Notes: generated by a model not told the origin, from the letters alone. Positions 27,917 through 36,594 are shown, counted from the stretch's first letter. The stretch: 64,000 nt of DNA from Arthrobacter sp. Leaf337 (GCF_001423745.1 NZ_LMPC01000012.1:644334-708333); one strand, 5' to 3'. Program-made: numbers and translations.

Positions 27917-29272
27917 TCAGGCCTGGTTTCCGTGTTCGTAGACGTCCGGGATGCCGTCCCGATCCGAGTCCACCTTCTCGCGTTCTTCCGCCTCACGGTA
28001 CTGGCGGTTCCTGGTCCGCAGCACCACGGCTGCCAGTATTGCGGCGAGGAGCGACGCCGCCAGGATGCCAACCTTCGCGTGATCGTCGTGCAGGCTGCCG
28101 TGGCCGAAGCTGAGTTCCGCGACCAGCAGGGACACGGTGAAGCCGATACCGGCCAGGAGGGAAACTCCAAACACGTCGATCCATTTGAAGGACCCGTCCA
28201 GCCGCGCCCGGGTGGCCTTGGTAAGGATCCACGTGGTGCCCATGATGCCGAGGGGTTTGCCCAGGACGAGGGCCATGATGATGCCGATGGCCACGGGGTC
28301 GGCCAGCGCCGAACCCAGGCCTTCCCAGCCACCGACGGCCACGCCGGCAGAGAAGAAGGCGAAGACCGGAACGGCCACTCCGGCCGAGATGGGACGGAAG
28401 CGGTGTTCGAAGATTTCCGCGAGGCCGGGGCCGGCGTCCGGACCCCCGCTGGCCTTGGACCGGAGCACCGGCACGGCGAACCCCAGCAGCACACCCGCCA
28501 CCGTGGCGTGGATGCCGGAGGCGTGCACCAGGGCCCAGGTGGCGACGCCGAGCGGCAGGAGGATGCCCCAGGCGGCCATGAAGTGGACGCCGAAGAAGCG
28601 GCGGTACCTCTGGGCAAGGAAGGCGTACAGCGCCAGCGGGATGAGCGCGAGCAGCAGCGGGGCGGCCTGGATGTCTCTCGAATAGAAGAACGCGATGATG
28701 CTGATGGCAATGAGGTCGTCCACCACCGCCAGGGTGAGCAGGAAGATGCGCAGGGCACTGGGCAGGTGGGATCCGATGATCGCCAGCACTGCCACCGCGA
28801 ACGCGATGTCCGTTGCGGTGGGGATGGCCCAGCCGCGCAGGGTTTCCGGGCTGTATATGTTCACAGCGGCATATATCAGGGCCGGGACAATCACGCCGCC
28901 GGCCGCGGCAGCCACGGGCACGATCGATTTGCTGATCTGGCGCAGGTCCCCGGCCACGAACTCCCGCTTGAGTTCCAGGCCCACCAGGAAGAAGAAGATG
29001 GCCAGCAGTCCGTCGGCGGCCCAGGCGCCCAGGCTCAGCTCGAGGTGCCAGGGCTCGTACCCGATCCGGAAATCCCGCAGTGCGAAGTAACTGTCCGAGA
29101 CCGGCGAATTCGCCCAGATCAGCGCGATGACCGCAGCGGCCACAAGGAGTGCACCGCCCACTGTTTCCTTGCGCAGGATCTCGCCGATGCGCAGCGATTC
29201 CGCGTAGCTGCCGTAGCCAAGGATGGTGAAGCGCGGTTTGGCGTCAGGTGCGGGCGTAGGTGTTTGGCTCAT
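27917..29272 (-). CDS. nhaA: Na+/H+ antiporter NhaA
   Basis: A 451-residue antiporter, about 11-12 membrane segments. Key elements of E. coli NhaA are conserved: the paired aspartates in [10 protein letters not shown] (D163/D164 equivalents), [10 protein letters not shown], and [11 protein letters not shown]. It expels Na+ in exchange for protons. The C-terminus is extended by about 45 residues, first basic and then [15 protein letters not shown], which resembles a thrombospondin-type-3 calcium loop. ATG 29270-29272 with AGGA 7-8 nt upstream is preferred to an upstream in-frame start. Confidence 0.96.
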   Translation of the reverse strand: MSQTPTPAPDAKPRFTILGYGSYAESLRIGEILRKETVGGALLVAAAVIALIWANSPVSDSYFALRDFRIGYEPWHLELSLGAWAADGLLAIFFFLVGLELKREFVAGDLRQISKSIVPVAAAAGGVIVPALIYAAVNIYSPETLRGWAIPTATDIAFAVAVLAIIGSHLPSALRIFLLTLAVVDDLIAISIIAFFYSRDIQAAPLLLALIPLALYAFLAQRYRRFFGVHFMAAWGILLPLGVATWALVHASGIHATVAGVLLGFAVPVLRSKASGGPDAGPGLAEIFEHRFRPISAGVAVPVFAFFSAGVAVGGWEGLGSALADPVAIGIIMALVLGKPLGIMGTTWILTKATRARLDGSFKWIDVFGVSLLAGIGFTVSLLVAELSFGHGSLHDDHAKVGILAASLLAAILAAVVLRTRNRQYREAEEREKVDSDRDGIPDVYEHGNQA

Positions 29273-29386
29273 GAAGCGTCCTAAACGTTGAGTCGACAAA
29301 ACTATGCCGACCAGACTTCCCGGCGCACCTTCCTCCAGTCTAGGGGACGGACCCTGCCGCCGGGCGGACAGAAGCCGGGCAGATGT

Positions 29387-30298
29387 TCAGCCCAGGAGTT
29401 CCTGCACCAGGTCCCGGCACTTCCGGTAGGCCGGGGCCTTGGGGTCAATCAACGCGAAATGGTCTCCGGGGACGTTCAGCAGCTGAACGGGTCCGCCGGC
29501 AGCCTTCGCCGCGCCGGCGTAGGACACGGACTGGCTGGCGGGAACGTCGTCGTCGTCGCTGCCGTGGACGGCGTAAACGGGGACCCGCAACGGAATAGCG
29601 CTCATGGGGTCCACGTACTTGTGGCGCTTCGGATACTTCGCTGACGAACCGCCCAGCAGGTTGCTGACTGCGCCGTTGCTGAGGTTCAGCTTTTCGGCAT
29701 CGGCCAGGTTCAGGAGGCCGGCCTGGCTGACCACCCCGGTGAGCTGCACGGCGCCGTCGTCGTCGTTCCTCCGCTTCAGCTGGCGGTCGGCGTCCGGCGC
29801 GCCCAGCTGCCCAAGCCGGGTCCGGCCGGCAGCCCAGACCGCCAGGTGCCCGCCGGCCGAGTGGCCCAGGGCCACGACTTTTTCGAGGCCAAGCCCGTGG
29901 ATCGCCGCGACGTCCCTGAGTTTGTCGATTCCCGCCAGAACATCTTCGAAGGTGTTCGGCCAGCCGCCGCCGTTGCCGGCACGCCGGTACTCCAGGTTCC
30001 AGGCGGGCATTCCGTGCATGGCAAGGTCCCGGGCCAGCGGCTCGCCGAGCTCGGCGCCGTACTGCGAGCGCCAGTACCCGCCGTGGATAACCACCACCAC
30101 GCCGCGGGTTACAGCCGCGTCCGGCAGGAACAGCTCACCCCACTGACTCGGGTCATCGCCGTACTGGTACTTGTGCCGCTTCACTGCGTCCTCCTTCGGG
30201 CCCGACGAACAGGAAGCGGACAATGCCCCCAGTGCCACTGCTGCGGCGGCGCCAAGAAGCCCGCGGGAAAGCAGGGTCCGACGCCGCACATCAGCCAT
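29387..30298 (-). CDS. Tat-exported lipoprotein alpha/beta hydrolase (esterase)
   Basis: A 303-residue alpha/beta-hydrolase with twin-arginine signal (RRRTLLSRG, residues 5-13) and lipobox LSASC (C30), so it is probably exported folded and anchored to the outer face of the membrane. The hydrolase shows VIHGGYW (HGG oxyanion), GHSAGG nucleophile, HGSDDDDVP acid region and GDHFALIDP histidine, similar to carboxylesterase/kynurenine formamidase-like enzymes. Substrate unknown. Leaderless: TAGGCT lies 6 nt before the ATG. Divergent from the RelA/SpoT-like gene. Confidence 0.87.
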   Translation of the reverse strand: MADVRRRTLLSRGLLGAAAAVALGALSASCSSGPKEDAVKRHKYQYGDDPSQWGELFLPDAAVTRGVVVVIHGGYWRSQYGAELGEPLARDLAMHGMPAWNLEYRRAGNGGGWPNTFEDVLAGIDKLRDVAAIHGLGLEKVVALGHSAGGHLAVWAAGRTRLGQLGAPDADRQLKRRNDDDGAVQLTGVVSQAGLLNLADAEKLNLSNGAVSNLLGGSSAKYPKRHKYVDPMSAIPLRVPVYAVHGSDDDDVPASQSVSYAGAAKAAGGPVQLLNVPGDHFALIDPKAPAYRKCRDLVQELLG

Positions 30299-30304
30299 GT
30301 GCCG

Positions 30305-30310
30305 AGCCTA
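30305..30310 (-). promoter_or_regulatory. -10 box, leaderless lipoprotein hydrolase gene
   Basis: TAGGCT on the minus strand, N6, then the ATG at 30298. No Shine-Dalgarno sequence. Confidence 0.55.
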
Positions 30311-30403
30311 CCTTGGGAGGCAGACAGCTTGCGCCAGCGCGTTCGACGACGGCGCCTGGCGCCGTTCACCGCGTGTACCGCGGGCCCACGGACCGCACTG
30401 CCC

Positions 30404-30420
30404 GGGGGGTGTCACCCCCC
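30404..30420. promoter_or_regulatory. G/C-tract palindrome over the -35 region of the RelA/SpoT-like gene
   Basis: GGGGGGTGTCACCCCCC, 8-bp arms around one central T. It ends 20 nt before the TAAGCT -10 box, so it covers the position of a -35. Candidate operator for an unknown regulator; a metal or CsoR-like sensor is a guess from the G-tracts. Confidence 0.55.
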
Positions 30421-30440
30421 TGGGTGTCGCAGGCCGCCCG

Positions 30441-30446
30441 TAAGCT
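30441..30446 (+). promoter_or_regulatory. -10 box, leaderless RelA/SpoT-like gene
   Basis: TAAGCT, then GGAAAC, then the ATG at 30453. No typical RBS. Confidence 0.6.
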
Positions 30447-30452
30447 GGAAAC

Positions 30453-31559
30453 ATGGCTACCAACTGGGACCGCCTGGACGCAGGCCTGCGCGAGTCCGTG
30501 CAGGAAAACGTGGAGCTCTATGCACGGGTGCGCCCTGCCCTGAAGCGGGTCACGCGGGAAGTCCTGCTGACGCTCCGGAGCATGCTCAAGGACACCGAGG
30601 TAACGCCGCTGTTCGTCACCGGCCGCACCAAGACAGTGGAGTCCTTCAAGGAGAAGATTTCCCGCACGGAGGAGCCGCTGGAACCCGGCGGTGCGCCACT
30701 GCTGAAGTTCCCTGATCCGTTCCGCACGCTCAATGACATGGTGGGCGTCCGCGTCATCACCAAACTGCCTGCAGAGAATGCGGTGGTGGCCAACCTGATC
30801 AAGCGCCAGCGCCAGCTCTTTGACTGCCGCGGCGACCGCGAAAAGGACATCGGCTCCATCGAATCCGGCACCTACGGCTACTCCAGCCGCCACCTGATCC
30901 TGCGGACCATCCAGAACGAGGCGGTCAAGGAGTACCAGCAGGTATTCAACCCGGACATCCAGCCCAACGGCAGCTACTTCTTTGAATGCCAGATCCGCAC
31001 TGTTTTTGCGCACGCCTGGAGCGAGATCGAGCATGACATCCGCTTCAAGGCCGAGGATCCCCGGGCCTGGACCCCGCATTTCGATCGTCAGTTCACCGCC
31101 ACCGCGGCCATGCTGGAAACAGTGGAAGGCGCCTTCGCGGACCTGCACGAACGGTACGAAGAAGTCCGCAGCTACTGGGACACCGACGGTGAAGGCGCCG
31201 CCCAGCTCACTCCGAACCGGATCCGCGACGTCTGGCGGACGCTGCTTCCGCACGTTGACCGTAAAGTGGATGATGACTGGGGCTGGGCAGCCGAACTCAT
31301 GGCGGCGCACGGCCTCAACCAGACCATGCAGCTGGCAGAGCTGCTCAGCGCGAACCGGATCACCGAGGTCCGCAAGGCCTTGGACCACAGATACTCCCCC
31401 GGCCCGGACCGGCTGCTGGATGACCTGCTGCTGTGGCAGTACGGCACCAAACACATTGACCTCACCGCGGAGGCGCCCGACGTCGTTCCGCACCCCCGGC
31501 GCGACAGCCTCCTGCGGAGGCTGAAGCAGATCGAGCGCTATCGCCAGACCAAGCCCTAG
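30453..31559 (+). CDS. RelA/SpoT-domain protein (small alarmone synthetase-like)
   Basis: A 368-residue protein with a (p)ppGpp synthetase-type domain (about 25-200) and no HD hydrolase, TGS or ACT domain. Motifs fit an active enzyme: RTKTVESFKEKI (58-69), NDMVGVRVI (D95, R100), GYSSRHLIL (142-150), FECQIRTVFAHAWSEIEHD (E178 and the 187-195 stretch). The 168-residue C-terminal part is helical and unlike the usual SAS C-terminus. It could make (p)ppGpp/pppApp or pyrophosphorylate tRNA as toxic SAS enzymes do; nothing here decides that. SulP gene follows after 6 nt. Confidence 0.88.
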   Translation: MATNWDRLDAGLRESVQENVELYARVRPALKRVTREVLLTLRSMLKDTEVTPLFVTGRTKTVESFKEKISRTEEPLEPGGAPLLKFPDPFRTLNDMVGVRVITKLPAENAVVANLIKRQRQLFDCRGDREKDIGSIESGTYGYSSRHLILRTIQNEAVKEYQQVFNPDIQPNGSYFFECQIRTVFAHAWSEIEHDIRFKAEDPRAWTPHFDRQFTATAAMLETVEGAFADLHERYEEVRSYWDTDGEGAAQLTPNRIRDVWRTLLPHVDRKVDDDWGWAAELMAAHGLNQTMQLAELLSANRITEVRKALDHRYSPGPDRLLDDLLLWQYGTKHIDLTAEAPDVVPHPRRDSLLRRLKQIERYRQTKP

Positions 31560-31565
31560 GAACAC

Positions 31566-33068
31566 ATGAAGCCCGAACAACTCCAGTCCGTCCGGGCCAC
31601 GCTCCGATCCCCGCGCCGCCTCAAGACCGAAGCCCTCGCCGGACTGGTGGTGGCCCTGGCCCTCATCCCCGAGGCCATTGCCTTCTCCGTCATCGCCGGT
31701 GTGGATCCCCGGATCGGGCTGTTCGCGTCCTTCACCATGGCCGTCACCATCGCTTTCGTGGGCGGCAGGCCCGCCATGATCTCCGCAGCTACCGGCGCGG
31801 TTGCGCTGGTGATCGCCCCGCTGATGCGGAGCCACGGCCTGGACTACCTGATCGCCGGGGTGATCCTGGCGGGCGTCTTCCAGATCCTCCTGGCGCTCCT
31901 GGGCGTCACCAAGCTCATGCGCTTCATTCCGCGTTCCGTGATGGTGGGGTTCGTGAACGCACTGGCCATCCTTGTGTTCATGGCACAGCTGCCCGAGCTG
32001 ATCAACGTTCCGTGGCTGGTCTATCCGCTGGTGGCCGTCGGACTGGTGATTGTCGTCGCGCTCCCGCGGCTGACCACGGCCGTGCCCTCCCCGCTCGTGG
32101 CCATCGTGGCCCTCACGCTGTTTGCCGTGCTGGCCAACATCGACGTCCCGGCCGTCCGGGACAAGGGCCAGCTTCCCGAAAGCCTGCCCGCCCTCTTCAT
32201 TCCCAATGTGCCGCTGACGCTGGAAACCTTCCAGATCCTTGCGCCCTTCGCGCTGTCCATGGCACTGGTGGGCCTGCTGGAATCGCTGATGACGGCCAAG
32301 CTTGTTGACGACATCACCGACACCCGTTCCAACAAGACCCGCGAGTCCTGGGGCCAGGGCGTGGCAAACATCGTCACCGGTTTCCTGGGCGGCATGGGCG
32401 GCTGCGCCGTGATCGGCCAGACCATGATCAACGTCAAGGGCTCCGGCGCCCGGAGCCGGGTGTCTACGTTCCTGGCCGGCGTGTTCCTGCTGGTCCTGGT
32501 GGTGACGCTGGGCGGCATCGTGGGCCTGATCCCCATGGCCGCTCTGGTGGCCGTGATGATCTTCGTCTCCGCCATCACGTTCGAATGGCACTCCATTGCC
32601 CCGAAGACGCTCAAGCGGATGCCCAAGTCCGAAACAGCAGTCATGCTCATCACCGTGGGCACCGTCGTGGCCACTCACAACCTGGCCATCGGGGTGGGAG
32701 TCGGTGTACTGGCGGCCATGGCCATGTTCGCCAGGCGCGTGGCCCACTTCGCCACCGTGGAGCGGACGGAGGTCGAGCTCAACGGTGACACCGTTGCCAC
32801 GTACACGGTGGACGGGGAGCTCTTCTTCGCCTCCTCCAACGATCTCTACACGCAGTTCGAATATGCCCGCGATGCCGCCCCCACGGTGGACCGCGTCATC
32901 ATCGATTTCCATGCCTCCCACCTGTGGGATGCCTCCACCATCGCCGTGCTGGACGCCGTCACCGAGAAGTACCGCCGGCACGGCAGGGAAGTGGAGCTGA
33001 TCGGCCTCAACTCCGCCAGCACCCAGATGCGCGAACGGCTCGCGGGGAAGCTGAACGCCGCGGACTAG
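31566..33068 (+). CDS. SulP family anion transporter with STAS domain
   Basis: A 500-residue SLC26/SulP-type transporter: about 12-14 membrane segments (residues 20-395) and a C-terminal STAS domain (about 410-495, with VDRVIIDFHASHLWDASTIAVLD). The family N-terminal motif (ALAGLVVALALIPEAIAFSVIAGVDPRIGL) is clear. Substrates in the family include sulfate, bicarbonate and dicarboxylates; not decidable here. Starts 6 nt after the RelA/SpoT-like gene, so the two are one operon. RBS overlaps the end of that gene (TAGGAACAC). Confidence 0.94.
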   Translation: MKPEQLQSVRATLRSPRRLKTEALAGLVVALALIPEAIAFSVIAGVDPRIGLFASFTMAVTIAFVGGRPAMISAATGAVALVIAPLMRSHGLDYLIAGVILAGVFQILLALLGVTKLMRFIPRSVMVGFVNALAILVFMAQLPELINVPWLVYPLVAVGLVIVVALPRLTTAVPSPLVAIVALTLFAVLANIDVPAVRDKGQLPESLPALFIPNVPLTLETFQILAPFALSMALVGLLESLMTAKLVDDITDTRSNKTRESWGQGVANIVTGFLGGMGGCAVIGQTMINVKGSGARSRVSTFLAGVFLLVLVVTLGGIVGLIPMAALVAVMIFVSAITFEWHSIAPKTLKRMPKSETAVMLITVGTVVATHNLAIGVGVGVLAAMAMFARRVAHFATVERTEVELNGDTVATYTVDGELFFASSNDLYTQFEYARDAAPTVDRVIIDFHASHLWDASTIAVLDAVTEKYRRHGREVELIGLNSASTQMRERLAGKLNAAD

Positions 33069-33142
33069 CCGCGTTTCGGCGGGCATGCCGCCCAACGTGG
33101 CCCACCCTCCGTCCTGCCGACACAAATCGTTGTCTAATTCAT

Positions 33143-33159
33143 ATGACAAGAATTGTCAT
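33143..33159. promoter_or_regulatory. Inverted repeat upstream of YegP-like gene
   Basis: ATGACAA-GAA-TTGTCAT (33143-33159), preceded by a further TTGTC at 33130-33134. Lies about 65 nt before the YegP-like ATG in an AT-rich stretch. Candidate operator. Confidence 0.4.
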
Positions 33160-33223
33160 CTACAGTTGGAGGGGAGCAGCCTGCGGCTACCGTGCAGGCG
33201 CACCACCTTGGGGGAGGTCCAGC

Positions 33224-33418
33224 ATGGCAGGAAAATTCGAACTCGTCGCCGCGGAACAGGGCGGCGTCCGCATCCGGCTCGTCAACGGGGCAGGCAACAT
33301 CCTGGCAGTCTCGGGAATCTACCGGGACAGCGCGGCGGCCGCTTCCGGTGTCACTGAGATCCGCGAGCACGCAGCCACGGCGCATATCGCCGATTACAGC
33401 ACCCCGCCGTCGCAGTAG
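33224..33418 (+). CDS. YegP/DUF1508 family protein (paralogue 1)
   Basis: A 64-residue single-repeat YegP-type protein: MAGKFELVAAEQGGVRIRLVNG-GNILAVSGIYRD followed by the alanine-rich helix. Two relatives lie at 35944-36264 and 49216-49650. The strong RBS GGGGGAGG fixes the ATG. YegP proteins have no known biochemical role. The copy is more diverged than the other two (GGVRIRLVNGAG against AQYRFRLTTPDG). Confidence 0.82.
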   Translation: MAGKFELVAAEQGGVRIRLVNGAGNILAVSGIYRDSAAAASGVTEIREHAATAHIADYSTPPSQ

Positions 33419-33540
33419 CAGCCGCAACAGACCGCCCGGCGCGTGGCCGGTCAGCCCGAACGAGCCCAGAATCCGACACAAATGTCAGACGTCTGTTCAT
33501 GAAGTGGCTGGAATAGGCGTTCGGATGTGAGCATTATTGG

Positions 33541-34599
33541 ATGCTTGAGGCAACAAAAACCCACGAAAACACCACCGCCGGCAGCGAAGCCGACGCCGCC
33601 CGGCTGAATCCGGCGCTGGCCGCCGAGGCGAAAATCGCCCGTATCGCCGTCACGGTCTTCCCGCTGCTGGTAGTCGCCGCAGGCATTGCCGGATTCCTGG
33701 TGCCCGGCGCCTTCAAGCCCATGGGCCCCAGCGTCCCGTACCTGCTGGGCATCATTATGTTCTGCATGGGCCTGACGCTCACCCCGCCCGACTTTGCCTC
33801 GGTGGTCAAGCGCCCCTGGGCCGTAGTGCTGGGCATCGTGGCCCACTACGTGATCATGCCGGGTGCCGGCTGGCTGATTGCCGTGGCCCTCAACCTGCCA
33901 CCCGAACTGGCCGTGGGCCTCATCCTGGTGGGCTGCGCACCGTCCGGAACGGCCTCCAACGTGATGGCCTTCCTGGCCAAGGGCGATGTGGCACTGTCCG
34001 TGGCCGTCGCGTCCGTCTCCACACTGATCGCTCCGATCGTCACTCCCCTGCTGGTCCTGTTCCTGGCGGGGTCCTTCCTGCAGATCGACGCCGGCGCCAT
34101 GGTCCTGGACATCGTCAAGACCGTCCTCCTGCCCGTCATTGCCGGACTCCTGGCCCGGCTGTTCCTCAAGAAGCTCGTCGCGAAGGTGCTGCCGGCACTC
34201 CCGTGGGCGTCCGCCGTCGTGATTTCACTGATTGTGGCGATTGTGGTGGCCGGCAGCGCCAGCAAGATCGTTGCCGCAGGCGGCATCGTGTTCCTTGCCG
34301 TTGTGCTGCACAACGGTTTCGGCCTGGGACTCGGATACCTCGCCGGCAAGCTGGGCCGCTTGGACGACAAGGCCCGCCGCGCGCTGGCTTTTGAAGTGGG
34401 GATGCAGAACTCCGGACTGGCCGCCACGCTGGCAACGGCACACTTCAGCCCGCTGGCCGCGCTGCCGTCCGCGGTGTTCTCGCTCTGGCACAACATCTCG
34501 GGCGCGATCGTGGCCGCCTGGCTGGCCCGCCGGCCGCTGCGCGACGATACTGCCGTTCCGCCGGCAGCACTCCCCGCCACGGCCGCCCAGGACGCCTAA
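33541..34599 (+). CDS. Bile acid:sodium symporter (BASS) family transporter
   Basis: A 352-residue BASS/SBF transporter with about ten membrane helices. Conserved pieces are FCMGLTLTPPDFASVVKRPWAVVLG, LVGCAPSGTASNVMAFLAKGDVALSV and FEVGMQNSGLAATLA (the crossover and Na+-site motifs). Bacterial members move pantoate or 2-keto acids with Na+. The hydrophilic N-terminal 35 residues precede the first helix. No RBS; GAGCAT lies 6 nt before the ATG. A 10-bp palindrome CAGACGTCTG (33487-33496) lies 45 nt upstream. Convergent with the TetR gene, 3 nt apart. Confidence 0.93.
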   Translation: MLEATKTHENTTAGSEADAARLNPALAAEAKIARIAVTVFPLLVVAAGIAGFLVPGAFKPMGPSVPYLLGIIMFCMGLTLTPPDFASVVKRPWAVVLGIVAHYVIMPGAGWLIAVALNLPPELAVGLILVGCAPSGTASNVMAFLAKGDVALSVAVASVSTLIAPIVTPLLVLFLAGSFLQIDAGAMVLDIVKTVLLPVIAGLLARLFLKKLVAKVLPALPWASAVVISLIVAIVVAGSASKIVAAGGIVFLAVVLHNGFGLGLGYLAGKLGRLDDKARRALAFEVGMQNSGLAATLATAHFSPLAALPSAVFSLWHNISGAIVAAWLARRPLRDDTAVPPAALPATAAQDA

Positions 34600-34602
34600 G
34601 CG

Positions 34603-35217
34603 TCAATTGCGGTGGTGTTCGATCAGCCAGCCGGCCATCTGCTGGGCCCGCTTCGACGCCAGGAAGTCCCCCTCGGTCGCTGAAATGATGGAGCCCTTCA
34701 TCAGGATGTGCCAGGACCGCGCAAATTCCTCGGTCCGGCTCAGCCCGGCTTCCTCGGCCAGGGCCTCGATGTGGCCGCGGATCCGGCTGAGGTAGCCGAT
34801 GCTCGCTTTTCCCAGCGGATGCTCGGGTCCCATCTCCAGCAGGACGTTGATGAACGTGCACGCCTCGAAGTCGTCGCGGTGGAACCAGTCGCCGAAGACA
34901 TCGAAAACAGCGAGCAGCCGCTCCTCGGGGGTGCTGCCGCGGCGCCGGGCTTCGGAGACGATGAGGTCCACGGTCCACACCTGGTCACGGAGCGCCAGGA
35001 ACGCCAGGACCAGGGCGTCTTTTGACGGGAAATGCCGGTAGAACGTGGCCTTGGCAACGCCGGAACGGCTGATGAGCTCATTGGTCCCCACATCGCGGAT
35101 CCCGCGGCGGGAGAACAGCTCATAAGCGGTGGCAAGAATGCGGTCCACTGGGTCATCGCGGCCCGCCAGTGCCCGGGCGGGCAACAACGAGGAACGGTTG
35201 GCGTCTTCGGCAGTCAT
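34603..35217 (-). CDS. TetR family transcriptional regulator
   Basis: A 204-residue TetR-type repressor: HTH within ILATAYELFSRRGIRDVGTNELISRSGVAKATFYRHFPSKDALV (about 28-72), then a helical ligand domain ending AQQMAGWLIEHH. Target and ligand unknown; the neighbouring BASS transporter is an obvious candidate target. Start at ATG 35215-35217: a TGTAAAAT about 10 nt upstream is a good -10, giving a nearly leaderless message. Last gene of a YegP / PAS-ANTAR / TetR series, 13 nt after the ANTAR gene. Confidence 0.92.
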   Translation of the reverse strand: MTAEDANRSSLLPARALAGRDDPVDRILATAYELFSRRGIRDVGTNELISRSGVAKATFYRHFPSKDALVLAFLALRDQVWTVDLIVSEARRRGSTPEERLLAVFDVFGDWFHRDDFEACTFINVLLEMGPEHPLGKASIGYLSRIRGHIEALAEEAGLSRTEEFARSWHILMKGSIISATEGDFLASKRAQQMAGWLIEHHRN

Positions 35218-35230
35218 CTTAGAAGGAATT

Positions 35231-35938
35231 TTACATGGAGCGCTGCTGGCGCCTCCCATGATGTCCGCGGATGCCAAGCGTTTCCGGCCGGCGGCGGAAA
35301 GGTCCGCGGTGAAGGGCCTGGATGAAACTGTCCAGGAGTGCGGGGTCCTTGGCGTTGTTGGCCAGGTCCACAAGGTCAGCTGCAGTCCTCGCGAGCTTGA
35401 TATTGCTGTGCTGGCTGTGGCTGACGAGCAGGTTGAAGGCATCCTCCGCGCTGAGGTGCAGGGCACCCATCAGGATCCCCTTGGCCTGCTCGATGGTGCT
35501 GCGGCTCGCATTGGCCGCCGAGACGGCGGCCCGGGCGAACTGTTCCGTCTCACGCCGCAGCGTCAGGGTGAGGTCGACGACGAACCCGGCAATGTGGCTC
35601 AGCCTGGCGTCCTGGTCGAGGAAGCCCTCCCCTGTTGTCAGGATCCTGTGCTCCCGCAGGCGGGCGTCGATCAGCCGGTCGAAACTGAAGAATTTGCCGC
35701 CCGCGTTGCGGGCCTGCGTGAAGATCTCCCGGCTGCGGTTACGGTCGTCCGGGTGCTTGTGCGAGTGGAAAAGTTCCAGAGTGGGCACAATCTCACCGCG
35801 GCCGTAGCCGTGGATGAGGTATAGCTCCTCGGACCAGTCGAGCCTGCCGGTTGCCGCGTCATACCTGAACGTCCCGGCGATGCAATCCGCCGCCGCCAAG
35901 GCGTCGGAGTGCACCTGCGGGACTTTCCGTGCGGCCAT
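35231..35938 (-). CDS. PAS and ANTAR domain protein
   Basis: A 235-residue signalling protein. The N-terminal PAS fold (about 15-110) contains CIAGTFRYDAATGRLDWSEELYLIHGYGRGE and the FHSHKHPDDR motif; the C-terminal ANTAR domain (about 140-200) has STIEQAKGILMGALHLSAEDAFNLLVSHSQHSNIKLARTAADLV. ANTAR domains bind paired RNA hairpins and prevent transcription termination, so this is probably a sensor/antiterminator. ATG 35936-35938 sits 5 nt after the YegP-like stop. A basic Arg-rich tail ends the protein. Confidence 0.9.
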   Translation of the reverse strand: MAARKVPQVHSDALAAADCIAGTFRYDAATGRLDWSEELYLIHGYGRGEIVPTLELFHSHKHPDDRNRSREIFTQARNAGGKFFSFDRLIDARLREHRILTTGEGFLDQDARLSHIAGFVVDLTLTLRRETEQFARAAVSAANASRSTIEQAKGILMGALHLSAEDAFNLLVSHSQHSNIKLARTAADLVDLANNAKDPALLDSFIQALHRGPFRRRPETLGIRGHHGRRQQRSM

Positions 35939-35943
35939 GGAAC

Positions 35944-36264
35944 TTACCACGCAGGAAAATCTGCGACGACGGCCCCCGGCTTGAGGGATTGCTGCCACCG
36001 GGCCAGAATCTGCCGTCTCCGGCTCGCTGCCCGGCTCCTAAAGGCAAGAGCTGCGGACGGTCCGCGGGAATGCTGGGGTTTCGGGGCCGGGACTTCGGTG
36101 ACAAAGCCCATTCCTGCGTACTCGCGAACAGCCGCGATTCCGGCCACGGCGGCCCGCTTGTCCGGGAAGGGCTTCGAGAGCGCCATGACTGTTCCATCAG
36201 GAGCTGTCAGCCGAAATCTAAAGGAAGCATCCGCATCGGAAAATAATTCAAACATGCCTGCCAT
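35944..36264 (-). CDS. YegP/DUF1508 family protein (paralogue 2)
   Basis: A 106-residue protein: YegP repeat at 1-55 (MAGMFELFSDADASFRFRLTAPDG), then a basic C-terminal extension (FRSRAASRRRQILARW). Strong RBS AGGAGGG. It is the first gene of a three-gene run with PAS-ANTAR and TetR. Closely related to paralogue 3 at 49216. Role unknown. Confidence 0.85.
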   Translation of the reverse strand: MAGMFELFSDADASFRFRLTAPDGTVMALSKPFPDKRAAVAGIAAVREYAGMGFVTEVPAPKPQHSRGPSAALAFRSRAASRRRQILARWQQSLKPGAVVADFPAW

Positions 36265-36594
36265 TGAGCCCTCCTGGAAACTCGGGATCGGGCCACTCCC
36301 GATGACGCCGTTGTCAGCGGAAGCGGCCTGAATCCATCCATGTGTAACCGACCGCGGTGACGGCCGGGCGAATTGATGAATTCATGAAAGTCTGAACTAC
36401 TCAAGCCGTCCGCGCAAGGGCTGTCCGCGGACTAAATCCACCGATCATCCCTTTGCGGCCGGGGCTACGATATAGCTGCGACGGGGACCGATTCGCACCG
36501 TCGGGAGACAGACCTTTCTGTCTGCCGTAGGCTGTATTCGTTGAACAGGCGTTATGGTTACCGCCGAAATGCGGACGTTAGGAAGGGAGGCCCG
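36265..36594. other. Divergent intergenic region, no gene
   Basis: 330 nt between the YegP-like gene and the ArsR gene. It contains a 10-bp palindrome ATGAATTCAT (36376-36385) and an AGACAG-N6-CTGTCT inverted repeat (36506-36523) that could be operators for the ArsR regulator. No small gene or known RNA recognised. Confidence 0.55.
36506..36523. promoter_or_regulatory. Inverted repeat upstream of ArsR gene
   Basis: AGACAG (36506-36511) and CTGTCT (36518-36523), spaced 6 nt, about 72 nt before the ArsR start. Candidate self-regulation operator. Confidence 0.35.

Noticed and set aside
27932..29284. 450-codon plus-strand open frame
   Set aside because: Antisense to nhaA; composition rich in Gln, His, Gly and Asp.
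30366..33149. 927-codon open frame on the minus strand
   Set aside because: Antisense to the RelA/SpoT-like and SulP genes; Gln/His/Gly-rich composition typical of antisense frames in high-GC DNA, no RBS, no recognisable domain.
36376..36385. ATGAATTCAT palindrome upstream of the ArsR gene
   Set aside because: Ten bases in an AT-rich stretch; weak evidence.
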